DNA of 51,076 nt from Clostridia bacterium (GCA_017461475.1 JAFTXX010000017.1:1-51076), one strand, 5' to 3'. Shown: positions 32,437 to 40,600, counted from the first letter of the stretch. Notes: generated from the sequence alone by a model not told the origin. Translations and numbers: made by a program.

Positions 32437-33816
32437 TTACTGGCGGACAAGCGGCATATCCACAACGGACAAGTTGGAGACGTACATGGTATCGCCCTCA
32501 ATCCTGATCGTGAAACCGTCCTCTGTGCCATCATCATAGATGATCTCCACATAGTCGCCGTTGTAAAAACTATAGGTGAATGCAAACTCGTAAACCTCGC
32601 CGTCTGTGTAGCTATACAGACCGGTGCCGTCTTCGTTAAAGGTGAAGATCTCCAGATAATCGCTGTCCTGAACGTCCCATGTGCCCAAGATCTCCGTGAT
32701 ATAGGGATTGCTGAGCTCATCCTCGGGCTCCTCGGGATCTTCGATCTCGGGTTTGGGTTCTTCTTCTGCCTGCTTATCCAGTAACAGCTCGTTGTTGAAC
32801 TGATCGATCATGGTCAGCAGATCGCCGTCGACGGAGATGGTGAATTCTTCCTGATCGCCGTCATCATAGGTCAACGTGAGAATGTCACCGTTGACAACAT
32901 AGGTAAAGGGATACTCAGGACCGCTTATCACAACACCGGTGCCGTCCGCATTGAAAATGAATGTGTCGTCCCAGTCGCTGTCACGCTGCAGCCAGGTACC
33001 CAGCAGCTCGGCGGCATCCACGTTCACGACGGGAGTTTCCGCTGTTTCGCCTTCACCATCCAGCGGCCAGGTTCTGCCGCTATCCACGCCGAACAGCTGT
33101 CCGGCGATCCAGGCGCACCGGTCCACCGTCAGATCAGCCCAGCCGGAGAGTTCAAAGCCCACCAGAGCGGGAGCGAACAGGTGCTCCTCCGTCCCGCCGC
33201 CGTCCTTTGTCCTCCAGTATTCGTTCTCAAATTCCACGCAGACAAACAGCTCCGTTTGCTCCGGATAGTCCGAAAAGGTGTAACGGGTCTCCAGCAGCAT
33301 CACGTCTTTGCCCTCCCACTGGAAGCCCAGGTCGGTGACGGTCTGGGAGCAGTTCTCATATTCCTCCGCATTTATCTCATCCAGCTCGCCGTAAAAATAG
33401 AGCTGCGGCGCTATTTCATAGACCTCCGGGTCGCTGGTGTAGATCTCCCGGCTCCAGTGGTTTTCGGCATAGGCTTGATATTCCCGCACGTCGTCGTAGA
33501 CGGTGAAGGACATGACGCTGCCGTCTGCTTTGTACTCCTCCAGATCATCCTCATCGATGTAAGCGCCCTCCGGGCAGTAGAAAGTGGCCTCATACCCGCC
33601 GTAGTGATTGGAACCATAAAACAGCACGATGGAATCTCCGCCCTCGTCCTCTTTTTCGCCTGTGCCGGAGGGAGTGGTGCCGGGAGTCGGCGTGGTGGTG
33701 CCTGTATTCGCGGGTTTATCCGTATTGTCGGGAGGCGTGTTATCTTTTCCGCCGCCGCAGGCGGTCATCGACAGCAGCATCGCCGCTGTCAGCAGAAACG
33801 CAACGATCTTTTTCAT
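32437..33816 (-). CDS. Lipoprotein with two lipocalin-like (DUF5640-type) repeats
   Basis: 459 residues. Lipobox SMTACGGG (Cys about residue 20), a Thr/Pro-rich linker, an N-terminal domain, then two related repeats: LLGTWLQRD ... FIFNADGTGVVI ... LTLTYDDGDQEEFTI (from about residue 268) and ILGTWDVQD ... FTFNEDGTGLYSY ... VEIIYDDGTEDGFTI (from about residue 387). Such repeats form small beta-barrels in Firmicute lipoproteins. GC-rich and strongly acidic. Separated from the next genes by paired hairpins. Function unknown, on the outer membrane face. Confidence 0.75.
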   Translation of the reverse strand: MKKIVAFLLTAAMLLSMTACGGGKDNTPPDNTDKPANTGTTTPTPGTTPSGTGEKEDEGGDSIVLFYGSNHYGGYEATFYCPEGAYIDEDDLEEYKADGSVMSFTVYDDVREYQAYAENHWSREIYTSDPEVYEIAPQLYFYGELDEINAEEYENCSQTVTDLGFQWEGKDVMLLETRYTFSDYPEQTELFVCVEFENEYWRTKDGGGTEEHLFAPALVGFELSGWADLTVDRCAWIAGQLFGVDSGRTWPLDGEGETAETPVVNVDAAELLGTWLQRDSDWDDTFIFNADGTGVVISGPEYPFTYVVNGDILTLTYDDGDQEEFTISVDGDLLTMIDQFNNELLLDKQAEEEPKPEIEDPEEPEDELSNPYITEILGTWDVQDSDYLEIFTFNEDGTGLYSYTDGEVYEFAFTYSFYNGDYVEIIYDDGTEDGFTIRIEGDTMYVSNLSVVDMPLVRQ

Positions 33817-33847
33817 GTTGCTCTCTCCTTTCTTCTAACAGTTTGAA

Positions 33848-34525
33848 TTACTCTTCAATAAGTGTCAGGTCGATCTGCGAAGCGCCGGCGGTGTCCGCAT
33901 CCTCGGTAAAGTAGATGGAGAAGCTACCCTCATAACCGGCGTCAGATACCGTGATCTGCCATTCAAAATAGTCGCCGTTATCATACATCGGTTCGCCGAG
34001 CATTGCCCGGACGTCGCTCTTTGCCATGCCGAATGTGACACCGAGAAGGGAAACGCCCTGATCCACAGGCTCGCCGGAATAGGTGATCATGGTGATCTCC
34101 TCCGCCTGAGCGTCGGCGATGTTGATGGTATCATCTCCCCCATTGTAGTACGCCGGACTAAGCAAATAATCCTCATTTTCATCCAAAAAGAGGTTTACCG
34201 AGAAGAAGTCTCCCGGAGCCAGCTCGATCTCTTTTCGGGATTCATCCTCCGGGACGCCCGCCGCCTCCAGCTCTCCAAGGTGGTATGGCATGGGCACCGC
34301 CGTTCCGTTCACCACGATGGCCGCGTTTCCAAGGCCGATTGTCAAGATACCGTCCTCAGCGGGCTTGATTTCCGCCGGCGCCCCTTGCGGCGCAGAATCT
34401 TTTTTCGCTGCATTATTGTCGGTTGTCTCGCCTATGCCGGAAGGAGGGGTGTCTTTCCCGCCGCCGCACGCTACAAGTGCAAATACCATAATTCCTGCTA
34501 ATAATAAAGCTAATAACTTTTTCAT
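33848..34525 (-). CDS. Lipoprotein with BamE/SmpA-like C-terminal domain
   Basis: 225 residues. Signal and lipobox ALVACGGGKD (Cys about residue 20), a linker, a domain with GNAAIVVNGTAVPMPYHLGE, and a C-terminal stretch GVTFGMAKSDVRAMLGEPMY typical of BamE-like folds, where 'G.s..dV...lG.P' starts the first helix. The lipobox region nearly repeats that of the neighbouring 459-residue lipoprotein, so their signal regions may be related. GC-rich block. Position inside the cluster suggests a co-regulated surface protein. Confidence 0.7.
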   Translation of the reverse strand: MKKLLALLLAGIMVFALVACGGGKDTPPSGIGETTDNNAAKKDSAPQGAPAEIKPAEDGILTIGLGNAAIVVNGTAVPMPYHLGELEAAGVPEDESRKEIELAPGDFFSVNLFLDENEDYLLSPAYYNGGDDTINIADAQAEEITMITYSGEPVDQGVSLLGVTFGMAKSDVRAMLGEPMYDNGDYFEWQITVSDAGYEGSFSIYFTEDADTAGASQIDLTLIEE

Positions 34526-34544
34526 AATATAATTCCTCCTAAAA

Positions 34545-35429
34545 TTAGTTTATTTTTGCTTCTGCCGCATCTGCTGATCTTGTATACTGAGCGAGTCCGC
34601 CGGTCTGTGCATCGTCAATAGCGTGCATATTTTCCATAATTTCAGCTTTCTTTTCTTCGGTCATTTCGCCGCCATTCTTTGCAACCTTTACTGCATCAAA
34701 TGCAGTTTTGGTAAAGGCAACCGCTGCCTTCAGGTCACGTTTTTCTTTTGTTGACATACCAAAGCTGAACAAGCCCTTTTGCCCATCGTTTACACCGAAT
34801 ATGTAGTCAAAGTGATTAATTGCATTATCTGCATATATCAAGTAGTTTTCCTTTTCTCTGTCGTTAGTTGCAAAGCATACCTTGATTTCCTCTGTAATAT
34901 ACGGGTGAGCACGGAGCCCTTTTTTCATTTTTGTGGTATCATCAAGGGCACCGACAAGTCTTATGATAATACCGCCCTCGTGGAACACTTTCGGTTTACC
35001 GGCTTCTTCCGGCTCGGCCTCTTCGTAATACGGTTCATAGCTTGCCACCTGGTCATAACGGAAAAGCTCTGTCGGGTATCTGTCCTTGCTGTCTCTGGAA
35101 CCGTCCATGATGCGAAACATTCCAAAATCATCAAAGAACTCAATGCCCTGTCTCTGCGTTGCAGACGGATAACACTCGTGTTTTCTTATGCCGGGAAGTA
35201 TTACTTCGTTGTAAATTCTGTCCAAGCGTTTCATATACTCCATATGACCTTCAAGCTCGGATTTTGTGTATCTGCCTTTTCTGATAAAGTTTGAACACAT
35301 ATCATCGCATTTTGAGCATATGTATTCATCTCCTTTGATTTTTGTGCGGCTCATCATACCGCACTCGCCTCCGCAAAAAGCGCAGGTCTTCTTGCCGAAA
35401 ATGTTTTTAAAGAAATCACTTAATCCCAT
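34545..35429 (-). CDS. DUF4428 zinc-ribbon protein
   Basis: 294 residues. Near the N-terminus a DUF4428 zinc ribbon: CAFCGGECG ... YICSKCDDMC (CxxC pairs at about residues 16-19 and 38-41). The rest is soluble, with a PH-like middle (ELFRYDQVASYEPYYEE, GIIIRLVGALDD) and a helical end. Proteins of this type often co-occur with SPFH and TPM genes in Firmicutes. Start at 35429 has AAGGAGG; the longer frame to 35477 does not. AT-rich like the ydj-type genes around it. Confidence 0.8.
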   Translation of the reverse strand: MGLSDFFKNIFGKKTCAFCGGECGMMSRTKIKGDEYICSKCDDMCSNFIRKGRYTKSELEGHMEYMKRLDRIYNEVILPGIRKHECYPSATQRQGIEFFDDFGMFRIMDGSRDSKDRYPTELFRYDQVASYEPYYEEAEPEEAGKPKVFHEGGIIIRLVGALDDTTKMKKGLRAHPYITEEIKVCFATNDREKENYLIYADNAINHFDYIFGVNDGQKGLFSFGMSTKEKRDLKAAVAFTKTAFDAVKVAKNGGEMTEEKKAEIMENMHAIDDAQTGGLAQYTRSADAAEAKIN

Positions 35430-35491
35430 AATCTTTGCCTCCTTAAAATTTATGTTGATTATATATGTTAATTTCAATTAATATTTTTTAA

Positions 35492-36271
35492 TTAAAAGCT
35501 TCCACCTTGTCCGCCATGAGTTCTGCCTGACGATGAGGTGTGTGTGCCGGAACTTGACTTTGCTTTTTCAGTTTTTGTTATTATTGAATACAGGAACAAA
35601 TCTCTCGAAACCGCTATATTCGTACTTCCGGGCTTTATGTAATTTGCCGCATAATCGTTACTTACGGCTGTTTTCATTTTTTTGAGCTTTCTTTTCATCA
35701 TCCAGAAGGCTATCAGAAGCGGTGCGATAAGGCATACAATAATAACTCCCATCAGGTATTTTGTACTGTATTGTTTTTCGTTGTAGGGCTTTCCGCTTTT
35801 CGCCATTTCTAAAAGCTCTTCCGAGGTTTCTATATATATATCAAATGCCTCGTAGTAATCATTTTCCGAAAGATACGGCGCAACTTTGCTTTCGAGATAT
35901 TTCAGTCCGTTTGAATTAAAATACTCAAGTCCTTTGCCGTGTGTTGTGAAGTGATATTCACGGGTATCAGAACAAATATAAAGTAAAATTCCGTTATCGT
36001 TTTCGCCTGCACCGTAGCCGTTATAGTCATAAATATCATCTGCTCTTGCTTCTGCGGTGTCCGATGTCATATCACTTTCCGTATAAATCGCCACTTCAAA
36101 GTTATACTTTTCACGAACATTGTCAAGCTCCATTGACAGTTCATCAATCTCACTCTGCATAAGGTATCCGGCATCGTCGATAATCGGCGGATTATCAAAT
36201 GCCGCATAAGTCGGTAGGAGCAAAGTCATCGAGATGAAAAGAAGCAACATACACGAAAATATTTTTTTCAT
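35492..36271 (-). CDS. TPM domain membrane protein (YdjH-like)
   Basis: 259 residues: signal peptide (to about TYA-AF), a TPM/TLP18.3 domain on the outside (PPIIDDAGYLMQSEIDELSM, YNFEVAIYTESDM, GENDNGILLYICSDTREYHF, LSENDYYEAFDIYIET), one membrane helix (GVIIVCLIAPLLIAFWMM) and a Ser/Gly/His-rich tail ending SSSGRTHGGQGGSF. The tail resembles the glycine-rich ends of many TPM proteins. B. subtilis YdjH has the same plan and acts with YdjG to bring YdjI and PspA to the membrane. The stop is 62 nt before the DUF4428 gene start. Confidence 0.9.
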   Translation of the reverse strand: MKKIFSCMLLLFISMTLLLPTYAAFDNPPIIDDAGYLMQSEIDELSMELDNVREKYNFEVAIYTESDMTSDTAEARADDIYDYNGYGAGENDNGILLYICSDTREYHFTTHGKGLEYFNSNGLKYLESKVAPYLSENDYYEAFDIYIETSEELLEMAKSGKPYNEKQYSTKYLMGVIIVCLIAPLLIAFWMMKRKLKKMKTAVSNDYAANYIKPGSTNIAVSRDLFLYSIITKTEKAKSSSGTHTSSSGRTHGGQGGSF

Positions 36272-36285
36272 ATATCATCACCCCC

Positions 36286-37371
36286 TTAATGCAGTAGCAT
36301 CCAGCCGATAGCCGCTGCTGCCACATATGCGATTCCTGCCACTTTCACAAAATATTTCCACTTTTTGCTGTTGTCAACAGGATATTCACCTACAACCTTT
36401 CCAGTCTGACCATTGATTGCGAACTTATACATTTTGTCCATATACTTAATGTTGAGCATCCACACAGGAAGGAGAGAGTACCTTATCTTACCGTTTGAAA
36501 AGCCTACTCTTGAGCTTTCAGGGATAACTACTGTGTAGCGGTTAGTTGTGTCATTAAATGCCTCAATAGTTGAGTTTTTAACTCGTTCATTGGCTCGTTC
36601 AATGCTTTCTTCTGCCGATACATCATATTTGTCTGCCATGTATCCTGAAAGATAAGCTCCGCTAAACTCTACGGCATCTTGATAATTGTATGGTTCTACC
36701 GCTTCCATATAGCTATCTTCCGCCTTTTTTGATGCATCTACAGGGATGTTGGCAAAGCCGATGCGACCTCTTCTGAATAACTTAAAATAATCTGTTTTAG
36801 TGTAGTTATAATTTGCATCACTCCATGCAGTTGCCCTTTCTGCATTGTAGCTTACCGCTGCTTCACAGTCGCAGTCAAACATCCAGAACGGAACATATAC
36901 GCCTGCCATCTCTTCAATTTTCTTCTTGTTCTTAAAGCTATCGGGCAAAAACGGTGCATTTTTGAAGTCCCCTTCAAAAGTTTCCATTGCAGCTTTCTTA
37001 TTTAGCTTAAACGGAATTATGTAATCGGGTTTTAGTGTTCCTTCAAACTGTCCTTTAACAATAGTGGAGTTTCCACAATATGGGCAAACTGTGGAACCGA
37101 GAGTATCGTCGCCCGAAATCTCTGCACCGCAGGACGGACAAGAGTAATTTGCAAGGGTAACTTCGTTTGTATCTTCATAATTTCTCGGTGTATAGCTTTC
37201 CCAATCATATTTTGATGTACCGCCAGAATCGGCAGAGCCTTTTGTCATTTGCTGCATCGTTTCAAGCGGGAATGTATTGTCACAAGATTCACAGATTAAG
37301 TTTTGCGTTTCGGCATCGAACACTAAAGGTGCCGTACAACAAGGACATTTATAATTTTGCACCACATCCAT
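36286..37371 (-). CDS. TFIIB-type zinc-ribbon membrane protein (YdjG-like)
   Basis: 361 residues. Two N-terminal zinc ribbons: KCPCCTAPL ... ICESCDN (from about residue 8) and SCPSCGAEI ... VCPYCGNS (from about residue 77). They are followed by a long conserved region (DYIIPFKLNKKAAMETF, GVYVPFWMFDCD) and one membrane helix at the C-terminus (VAGIAYVAAAAIGWMLL). Matches the B. subtilis YdjG plan. The ribbons should face the cytoplasm; with YdjH it forms a membrane complex that recruits YdjI/PspA in Bacillus. TPM, DUF4428 and SPFH genes follow. Confidence 0.88.
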   Translation of the reverse strand: MDVVQNYKCPCCTAPLVFDAETQNLICESCDNTFPLETMQQMTKGSADSGGTSKYDWESYTPRNYEDTNEVTLANYSCPSCGAEISGDDTLGSTVCPYCGNSTIVKGQFEGTLKPDYIIPFKLNKKAAMETFEGDFKNAPFLPDSFKNKKKIEEMAGVYVPFWMFDCDCEAAVSYNAERATAWSDANYNYTKTDYFKLFRRGRIGFANIPVDASKKAEDSYMEAVEPYNYQDAVEFSGAYLSGYMADKYDVSAEESIERANERVKNSTIEAFNDTTNRYTVVIPESSRVGFSNGKIRYSLLPVWMLNIKYMDKMYKFAINGQTGKVVGEYPVDNSKKWKYFVKVAGIAYVAAAAIGWMLLH

Positions 37372-37403
37372 GGAATTTACCTCCCTTCATAATGGTAGAA
37401 TGC

Positions 37404-37766
37404 TTATTTTGCGATTTTTACCTCATTATTTGCTTCCGCACATTTCATGCAGCAAACTCCGCCACCAAGCTCGTCTGAATATACGGAGCAATCCTCGCAA
37501 ACCATATCCCCGCATATTTCACAACGATTCAGGTTCAGCCGAACTTCATTGTTTGCACGCTCATATGCCTTGCCGTGCTCACTTGCATAGATAATAGCTC
37601 TTGCTTCTTTTTCATCATTGGACAGAAATGTTTTCTGCGCAAAGGCACTGTTGAAGTCATATGCCTGTGTCTGGATTGCCTTGCCACAGCAATCGCAATA
37701 GAAAACAAACTTAAACTGTTTCATTGATGATTCGTCTGTGTATTTTTTTGTTATTGGACTCAGCAT
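37404..37766 (-). CDS. Small Cys-rich zinc-binding protein, first gene of the ydj-like cluster
   Basis: 120 residues with three Cys clusters: YCDCCGKA (about residue 24), RCEICGDMVCEDC (about residue 80) and GGVCCMKC (about residue 102), enough for two zinc ribbons or a cross-braced finger. No membrane segment. Not a family I can name. AAAGGAGGTAGTGC fixes the start at 37766. An internal ATG at 37724 has no site. An AT-rich region with poor -35 and three direct repeats lies upstream, suggesting activator control. Confidence 0.72.
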   Translation of the reverse strand: MLSPITKKYTDESSMKQFKFVFYCDCCGKAIQTQAYDFNSAFAQKTFLSNDEKEARAIIYASEHGKAYERANNEVRLNLNRCEICGDMVCEDCSVYSDELGGGVCCMKCAEANNEVKIAK

Positions 37767-37823
37767 CGCACTACCTCCTTTATTTATAATATAATTTTAC
37801 TTAAAAATCCTTATTGTGTATAT

Positions 37824-37904
37824 TAGCCCTAGGGCTACTTTTAATGATTTAGTGGGTGGACTTAGGGCTACTTTTTAGGATTTTAGGGGTAGACTTAGGG
37901 CTAC
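37824..37904. promoter_or_regulatory. Three TAGGGCTAC direct repeats spaced 33 bp
   Basis: TAGGGCTAC occurs at 37830-37838, 37863-37871 and 37896-37904, exactly 33 bp (about three helical turns) apart. The copy nearest the cluster is part of the palindrome TAGCCCTAGGGCTA (37824-37837). They lie 58-138 nt upstream of the first gene of the cluster, upstream of an A/T-rich -10-like segment (TATATT on the minus strand) with no good -35. A binding array for an activator is likely; the membrane LuxR-type protein encoded just upstream is the obvious candidate. Confidence 0.7.
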
Positions 37905-37921
37905 CATGCCTAATTTCACAC

Positions 37922-37950
37922 AAAAAAACCGCCCATTTTTCAATGGACGG
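37922..37950 (-). terminator. Terminator of the membrane LuxR-type regulator gene
   Basis: On the minus strand CCGTCCATT-GAAA-AATGGGCGG followed by TTTTTTT. It separates regulator transcription from the structural cluster. Confidence 0.88.
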
Positions 37951-37964
37951 AGATTTTGCCAATT

Positions 37965-38954
37965 TTAGATGTGTTTTTTTAATTTGGCATAGAGTTCAAA
38001 TCGGTTTGTTACATCAAACTTTGTGAAAATGGATTTTGTATGCTTTTTGATAGTGCTCTCGGTTACAAACAACTCGTCTGCAATTTCTTTTCGCTGTTTG
38101 TTGGTAAGCAGTTTTATCAAGACCTCTTTTTCTCTTTCGGTAATCTGACTTACAATTTCTTCACAGCCTAATATGTGCTCAATATCTTTTTCGCTAAAGA
38201 GAGCTGCATTATCATCAGACTGAATTGTTCCTGACAGATATTCTTCTGCTTTTTTTGAAGTGTTTGCTATTATAATGCTTCCGTTTTCACCCCTGATGCC
38301 GTACTCCTGCAAAATACCATACAAAAGCAAAATGAAAAGCTCGGATATTACATAGGACACCGTTAAAAATTCAAATCCACGTGGTAACAACTGCTCTGCA
38401 AACCATATTACAATACTGCAAAGCACAGCACACAGTAAGAAGGCAGTGTGGAGCTTGGATGTGATTTTCTTTTTTACTGCGGCGTATATAATTATACAAA
38501 GCATTAAAGCAAAATACGAAAGCAGATATATGTAGTAGAGCAAGTGCAGTGGTCCGTAATCACGAATAAGCTTTGTGACTCCATCTATAATTTCTATTGA
38601 AACACTTTTATAATAGCAGGTTAAAACTCCGGGCGTAAGTGTTACAAAAAGCACGGCTATGCTGATAACAGAAAGTGCAGGCAAGAGCCACTTTTTATAA
38701 TTAAGATTACACAAATCAAGTATCATTTTGAGCATAAGCAGAGGCAGGAATACCTGACCTAAATATGCAATTCTGTTACCGTTAAGGGCAAAGGAAAGGC
38801 TTGGTGCAACAGAAATCGAAAACTGTCCCAGGTTACACACGAACACCGATACAAATAAAAGCAATAAACATATATCTTTTTTTCTATCAACTGCGAAGCA
38901 CACGCCAATCAAAACCAGCGATATGACGCAGATGATTCCATAAGCTATACTCAT
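37965..38954 (-). CDS. Membrane-embedded LuxR-type transcriptional regulator
   Basis: 329 residues. About seven membrane helices in residues 1-225 resemble the N-terminal 7TM module of some histidine kinases (LALNGNRIAYLGQVFLPLLM). There is then a short linker but no kinase, receiver or PAS catalytic core. A LuxR/GerE helix-turn-helix ends the protein (TEREKEVLIKLLTNKQRKEIADELFVTESTIKKHTKSIF). It would sense a membrane signal and act directly on DNA as a one-component regulator. The ATG at 38954 has GGAG 9 nt upstream and lies 1 nt after the XRE stop. Upstream of the ydj-like cluster, same strand. Confidence 0.88.
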   Translation of the reverse strand: MSIAYGIICVISLVLIGVCFAVDRKKDICLLLLFVSVFVCNLGQFSISVAPSLSFALNGNRIAYLGQVFLPLLMLKMILDLCNLNYKKWLLPALSVISIAVLFVTLTPGVLTCYYKSVSIEIIDGVTKLIRDYGPLHLLYYIYLLSYFALMLCIIIYAAVKKKITSKLHTAFLLCAVLCSIVIWFAEQLLPRGFEFLTVSYVISELFILLLYGILQEYGIRGENGSIIIANTSKKAEEYLSGTIQSDDNAALFSEKDIEHILGCEEIVSQITEREKEVLIKLLTNKQRKEIADELFVTESTIKKHTKSIFTKFDVTNRFELYAKLKKHI

Positions 38955-38955
38955 T

Positions 38956-39210
38956 TCAAATTTCTCCATCACATATCGTATTGTCAAATAAGTCTATTTC
39001 TATTCCGTTCCTTTGACAAAAGGAGTAGAACTTACCGAGCAGAGCAAGCTGCGGCTTTCTGTTTTCTCGTTCCCATCTGCTTACCGTTGCAAAAGAAATT
39101 CCCATTTGCCGCGCAAGCTCCTCCTGACTGAGCTGCAGATGCATACGAACAAACTTTACCTGATCCTGAAAGTCCATTGTCTTAACTTTTAATATAATTG
39201 CATTTTCCAC
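38956..39210 (-). CDS. XRE family helix-turn-helix regulator
   Basis: 84 residues. A single HTH_3 domain: KFVRMHLQLSQEELARQMGI, SFATVSRWERENRKPQLALL. It has no effector domain, so it is a small Cro/C1-type DNA-binding protein. Start is GTG at 39210 with AGGTG upstream; an internal ATG at 39177 would give a 73-residue protein. One nucleotide separates its stop from the membrane LuxR-type gene, so the two regulators are made together. Confidence 0.88.
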   Translation of the reverse strand: MENAIILKVKTMDFQDQVKFVRMHLQLSQEELARQMGISFATVSRWERENRKPQLALLGKFYSFCQRNGIEIDLFDNTICDGEI

Positions 39211-39373
39211 AATAGCACCTACCCGAATAATTTTCCTAATATATCACATTATAGCATAATTAGTCATAAATTTCAATAGATTAGAGAAATTTCAGCACTT
39301 TGACAATAATTTTTTTATTACAAAAATACATGCCACATGAACAAAAACTCAGATGGCTGTAAGAGTTGATAGA
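39211..39373. other. Intergenic region upstream of the regulator pair
   Basis: AT-rich; must contain the promoter of the XRE/LuxR-type pair. I see poly-T and poly-A patches but no convincing -35/-10 pair, repeat or RNA. Confidence 0.35.
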
Positions 39374-39688
39374 TTATTTATTACCTTTAGCTCTGTTGTG
39401 AGTTTTACAAAGCATTTGACAGTTCTTTATATCCGTAGCTCTGCCTTTGCTCCAAGCGGTAACGTGATCTGCATCCATTTCGGTTATTTTCCATACACGT
39501 TTTTTGTTGTTGTCGCTGCCGATAGCGCAGAGAGGACAGTTAGACACATTCTTTGCTTTTGCCTTTTCGGTCTGCTGTGTATAAACCGTCTTTTTGGTCG
39601 GCTCGTCAAAGACACGGATGTTAAGGAGCTTGTTGTCGGTGCAGCCGCCGAGGATGTATTTGTAAACGCCCTTTTTGTCCTTTACATA
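39374..39688 (-). pseudogene. HNH endonuclease C-terminal remnant (DUF262-associated type)
   Basis: About 104 codons with no start codon. The frame has VYKYILGGCTDNKLLNIRVF, CPLCAIGSDNNKKRVWKI, MDADHVTAWSKG and NCQMLCKTHNRAKGNK. That is the C-terminal HNH/zinc region found on DUF262-type (GmrS-like) restriction proteins: CxxC, then the DH of the nuclease and a second CxxxH. The front is missing; it begins right at a perfect 18-bp palindrome. A remnant of a former defence gene. Confidence 0.75.
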
Positions 39689-39729
39689 AAAATGATGGTA
39701 GACACTTTTTTAGTGTCTACCATCATTTT
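39689..39729. terminator. Perfect 18-bp palindrome at the break of the HNH remnant
   Basis: AAAATGATGGTAGACACT (39689-39706), five T, and its exact complement (39712-39729). Flanking A/T tracts allow termination on both strands, for degV (minus strand upstream) and the HNH remnant. Its position at the truncation suggests it came with a rearrangement. Confidence 0.65.
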
Positions 39730-39769
39730 ACCACTTCAGTTTTCCTATCCGTGTTTTTGTTTGTGCTTA

Positions 39770-40600
39770 TTATCTTTCAAAGCCAATCATTAAGCCGCCT
39801 TTTTCAGCGTAGAAACTGCAAAGACCGCGGATGCGGTAAATTTCTACTTTGGCGTTTTCAAATTCGGTTACTATCATATCTTTCAGTTTTTGCGCGGCGC
39901 CTTCATTTAGACAATGGCCGATATGAACTTTGCCGATATTGGTGCCGAGATTTTTCATTATTTTAACCACCGATGCAAGCGCATTGCGCTCGCCGCGGCA
40001 CTTTTCCATGGGTTCAAGCTGACCTACATCGCTCGCCTTGCCCACTACTCTTATCCCGAGAAGTCCTGCCGCCTTGGCTACAATGGGATTTACTCTTCCG
40101 TTGCGGGCAAGGTTCTTCATAGACTCAAGCACGAAGATAAGCGAGGTGTGCTTTTGATACTCGGTTATTGCTTTGCAAATCTCTTCAAATGCTTTACCGT
40201 CCAGAATATATTCTCTGAGTTTTTCAATTATAAGTCGAAGTTCGGGCCCTGCGGACAGTGAGTCGATTACAAAAACGCGGCGGTCGGGGTATTTTTCCTC
40301 ATAATCGCGCTTTGCAACGCACGCTGCGTTGTAACTGCCTGACAGACCTCCGGTAATTGACACACAGAAAACTCTGTCAGCGTCGCCGAATCCATTCATC
40401 CAATCCGCGGGCGAGGGACACGCGGTTGAGGATTTACCGTTGTATTTATCGAGTTCATCGACCATTTTATCAACATCAAGATTTGCATCGTCGACATACT
40501 CTTTCTCTGATGTGATGATTTTAAGCGGTGCCGAGGCAAAATCCACTCCGTCAAAAGTAACAAGGTCTGCCGAAGAGTCGGCTACAATTTTATAATTCAT
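39770..40600 (-). CDS. DegV family fatty-acid-binding protein
   Basis: 276 residues. Family marks: KIVADSSADL at the N-terminus, TACPSPADW (lipid headgroup loop), CVSITGGLSGSYNAA, VIDSLSAGPELRLI and the C-terminal domain with IRVVGKASDVGQ and HIGHCLNEGAAQ. DegV/FakB proteins hold a fatty acid for phosphorylation by FakA; no kinase gene is next to it. Own promoter at 40683-40655, and a hairpin lies in the leader. Confidence 0.92.
   Translation of the reverse strand: MNYKIVADSSADLVTFDGVDFASAPLKIITSEKEYVDDANLDVDKMVDELDKYNGKSSTACPSPADWMNGFGDADRVFCVSITGGLSGSYNAACVAKRDYEEKYPDRRVFVIDSLSAGPELRLIIEKLREYILDGKAFEEICKAITEYQKHTSLIFVLESMKNLARNGRVNPIVAKAAGLLGIRVVGKASDVGQLEPMEKCRGERNALASVVKIMKNLGTNIGKVHIGHCLNEGAAQKLKDMIVTEFENAKVEIYRIRGLCSFYAEKGGLMIGFER

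Noticed and set aside
33181-33846. 221-codon plus-strand frame
   Set aside because: Antisense of the GC-rich lipoprotein gene, which has a signal peptide, lipobox and a ribosome binding site.
27613-39210. Reading the cluster as prophage or tailocin because of the 'virion core' name
   Set aside because: The SPFH 'virion core' label is historical; no capsid, tail or lysis genes are present, and the neighbours are membrane and lipoprotein genes.
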